A stretch of 28,255 bases of DNA, taken from a virus. Of this stretch, positions 28,250 to 28,255 are shown piece after piece. Within the stretch, counting starts at the first letter, position 1; each line of letters opens with the position of its first letter. The stretch covers positions 1-28,255 of IMG/VR virus record IMGVR_UViG_3300033145_000751. One strand, given 5' to 3'. The position numbers were made by a program, and so were the translations under genes. The notes under the pieces are model-generated. The model was not told the origin of the DNA and did no database searches. It was given only the letters and a program-made list of their open reading frames with translations.

Positions 28250-28255
28250 CCGTTT

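Overview
The window is a temperate, podovirus-like phage genome segment. The host is most likely a low-to-mid GC Firmicute of the Clostridia type. Several secreted or lytic proteins carry a copper-amine-oxidase-N-terminal-like (stalk) repeat common in spore-forming anaerobes, ribosome binding sites are strong AGGAGG/GGGGG types, and the integration core is the 3' half of a tRNA-Lys(CTT). The species cannot be named from sequence alone.

Layout. (1) 1-19240, plus strand: packaging and late genes. Small and large terminase, a small membrane protein, P22-like portal, a tiny portal-overlapping protein, scaffold, N4-gp56-type major capsid protein with a terminator behind it, head-tail connectors, a propeller-like tail hub, a repeat-containing tail fibre with a C1q-like tip, a small XkdX-like protein, three large coiled-coil or ejection-type proteins with a secreted HExxH protein among them, and then the lysis block: XhlA-like protein, papain-like cysteine protease, amidase, holin, zinc ribbon. 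One lone gene (16272-16475) runs on the minus strand with its own promoter and terminator. (2) 19240-20023: a HicB-HicA-type toxin-antitoxin pair between two terminators. (3) 20050-20350: an uninterrupted attP region with repeats on both arms, overlapping the 3' end of the integrase gene. (4) 20257-22944, minus strand: integrase and a lysogeny operon (CI-like repressor, a stop-interrupted small ORF, a DUF6941-like protein, a membrane protein). (5) 22945-23073: divergent repressor/cro promoters with GTTCA operators. (6) 23074-28255, plus strand: Cro-like protein, ORF6N antirepressor, an excisionase-like HTH protein, and a run of very small genes, many with Cys-pair zinc motifs, separated by structured intercistronic sequences.

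The order late genes-attP-int-repressor-early genes is that of a free, circularised or virion genome (or a tandem lysogen), not of a single integrated prophage, where attP would be split. No replication genes lie in the window.

The most unusual parts are: a set of structured intercistronic elements at 27000-28090, each directly upstream of a tiny gene, two of which share a 26-nt block and one of which folds as a tRNA-like cloverleaf; reuse of the stalk domain in four different late proteins; the self-contained antisense membrane gene; and integrase-site repeats embedded in the integrase coding sequence.
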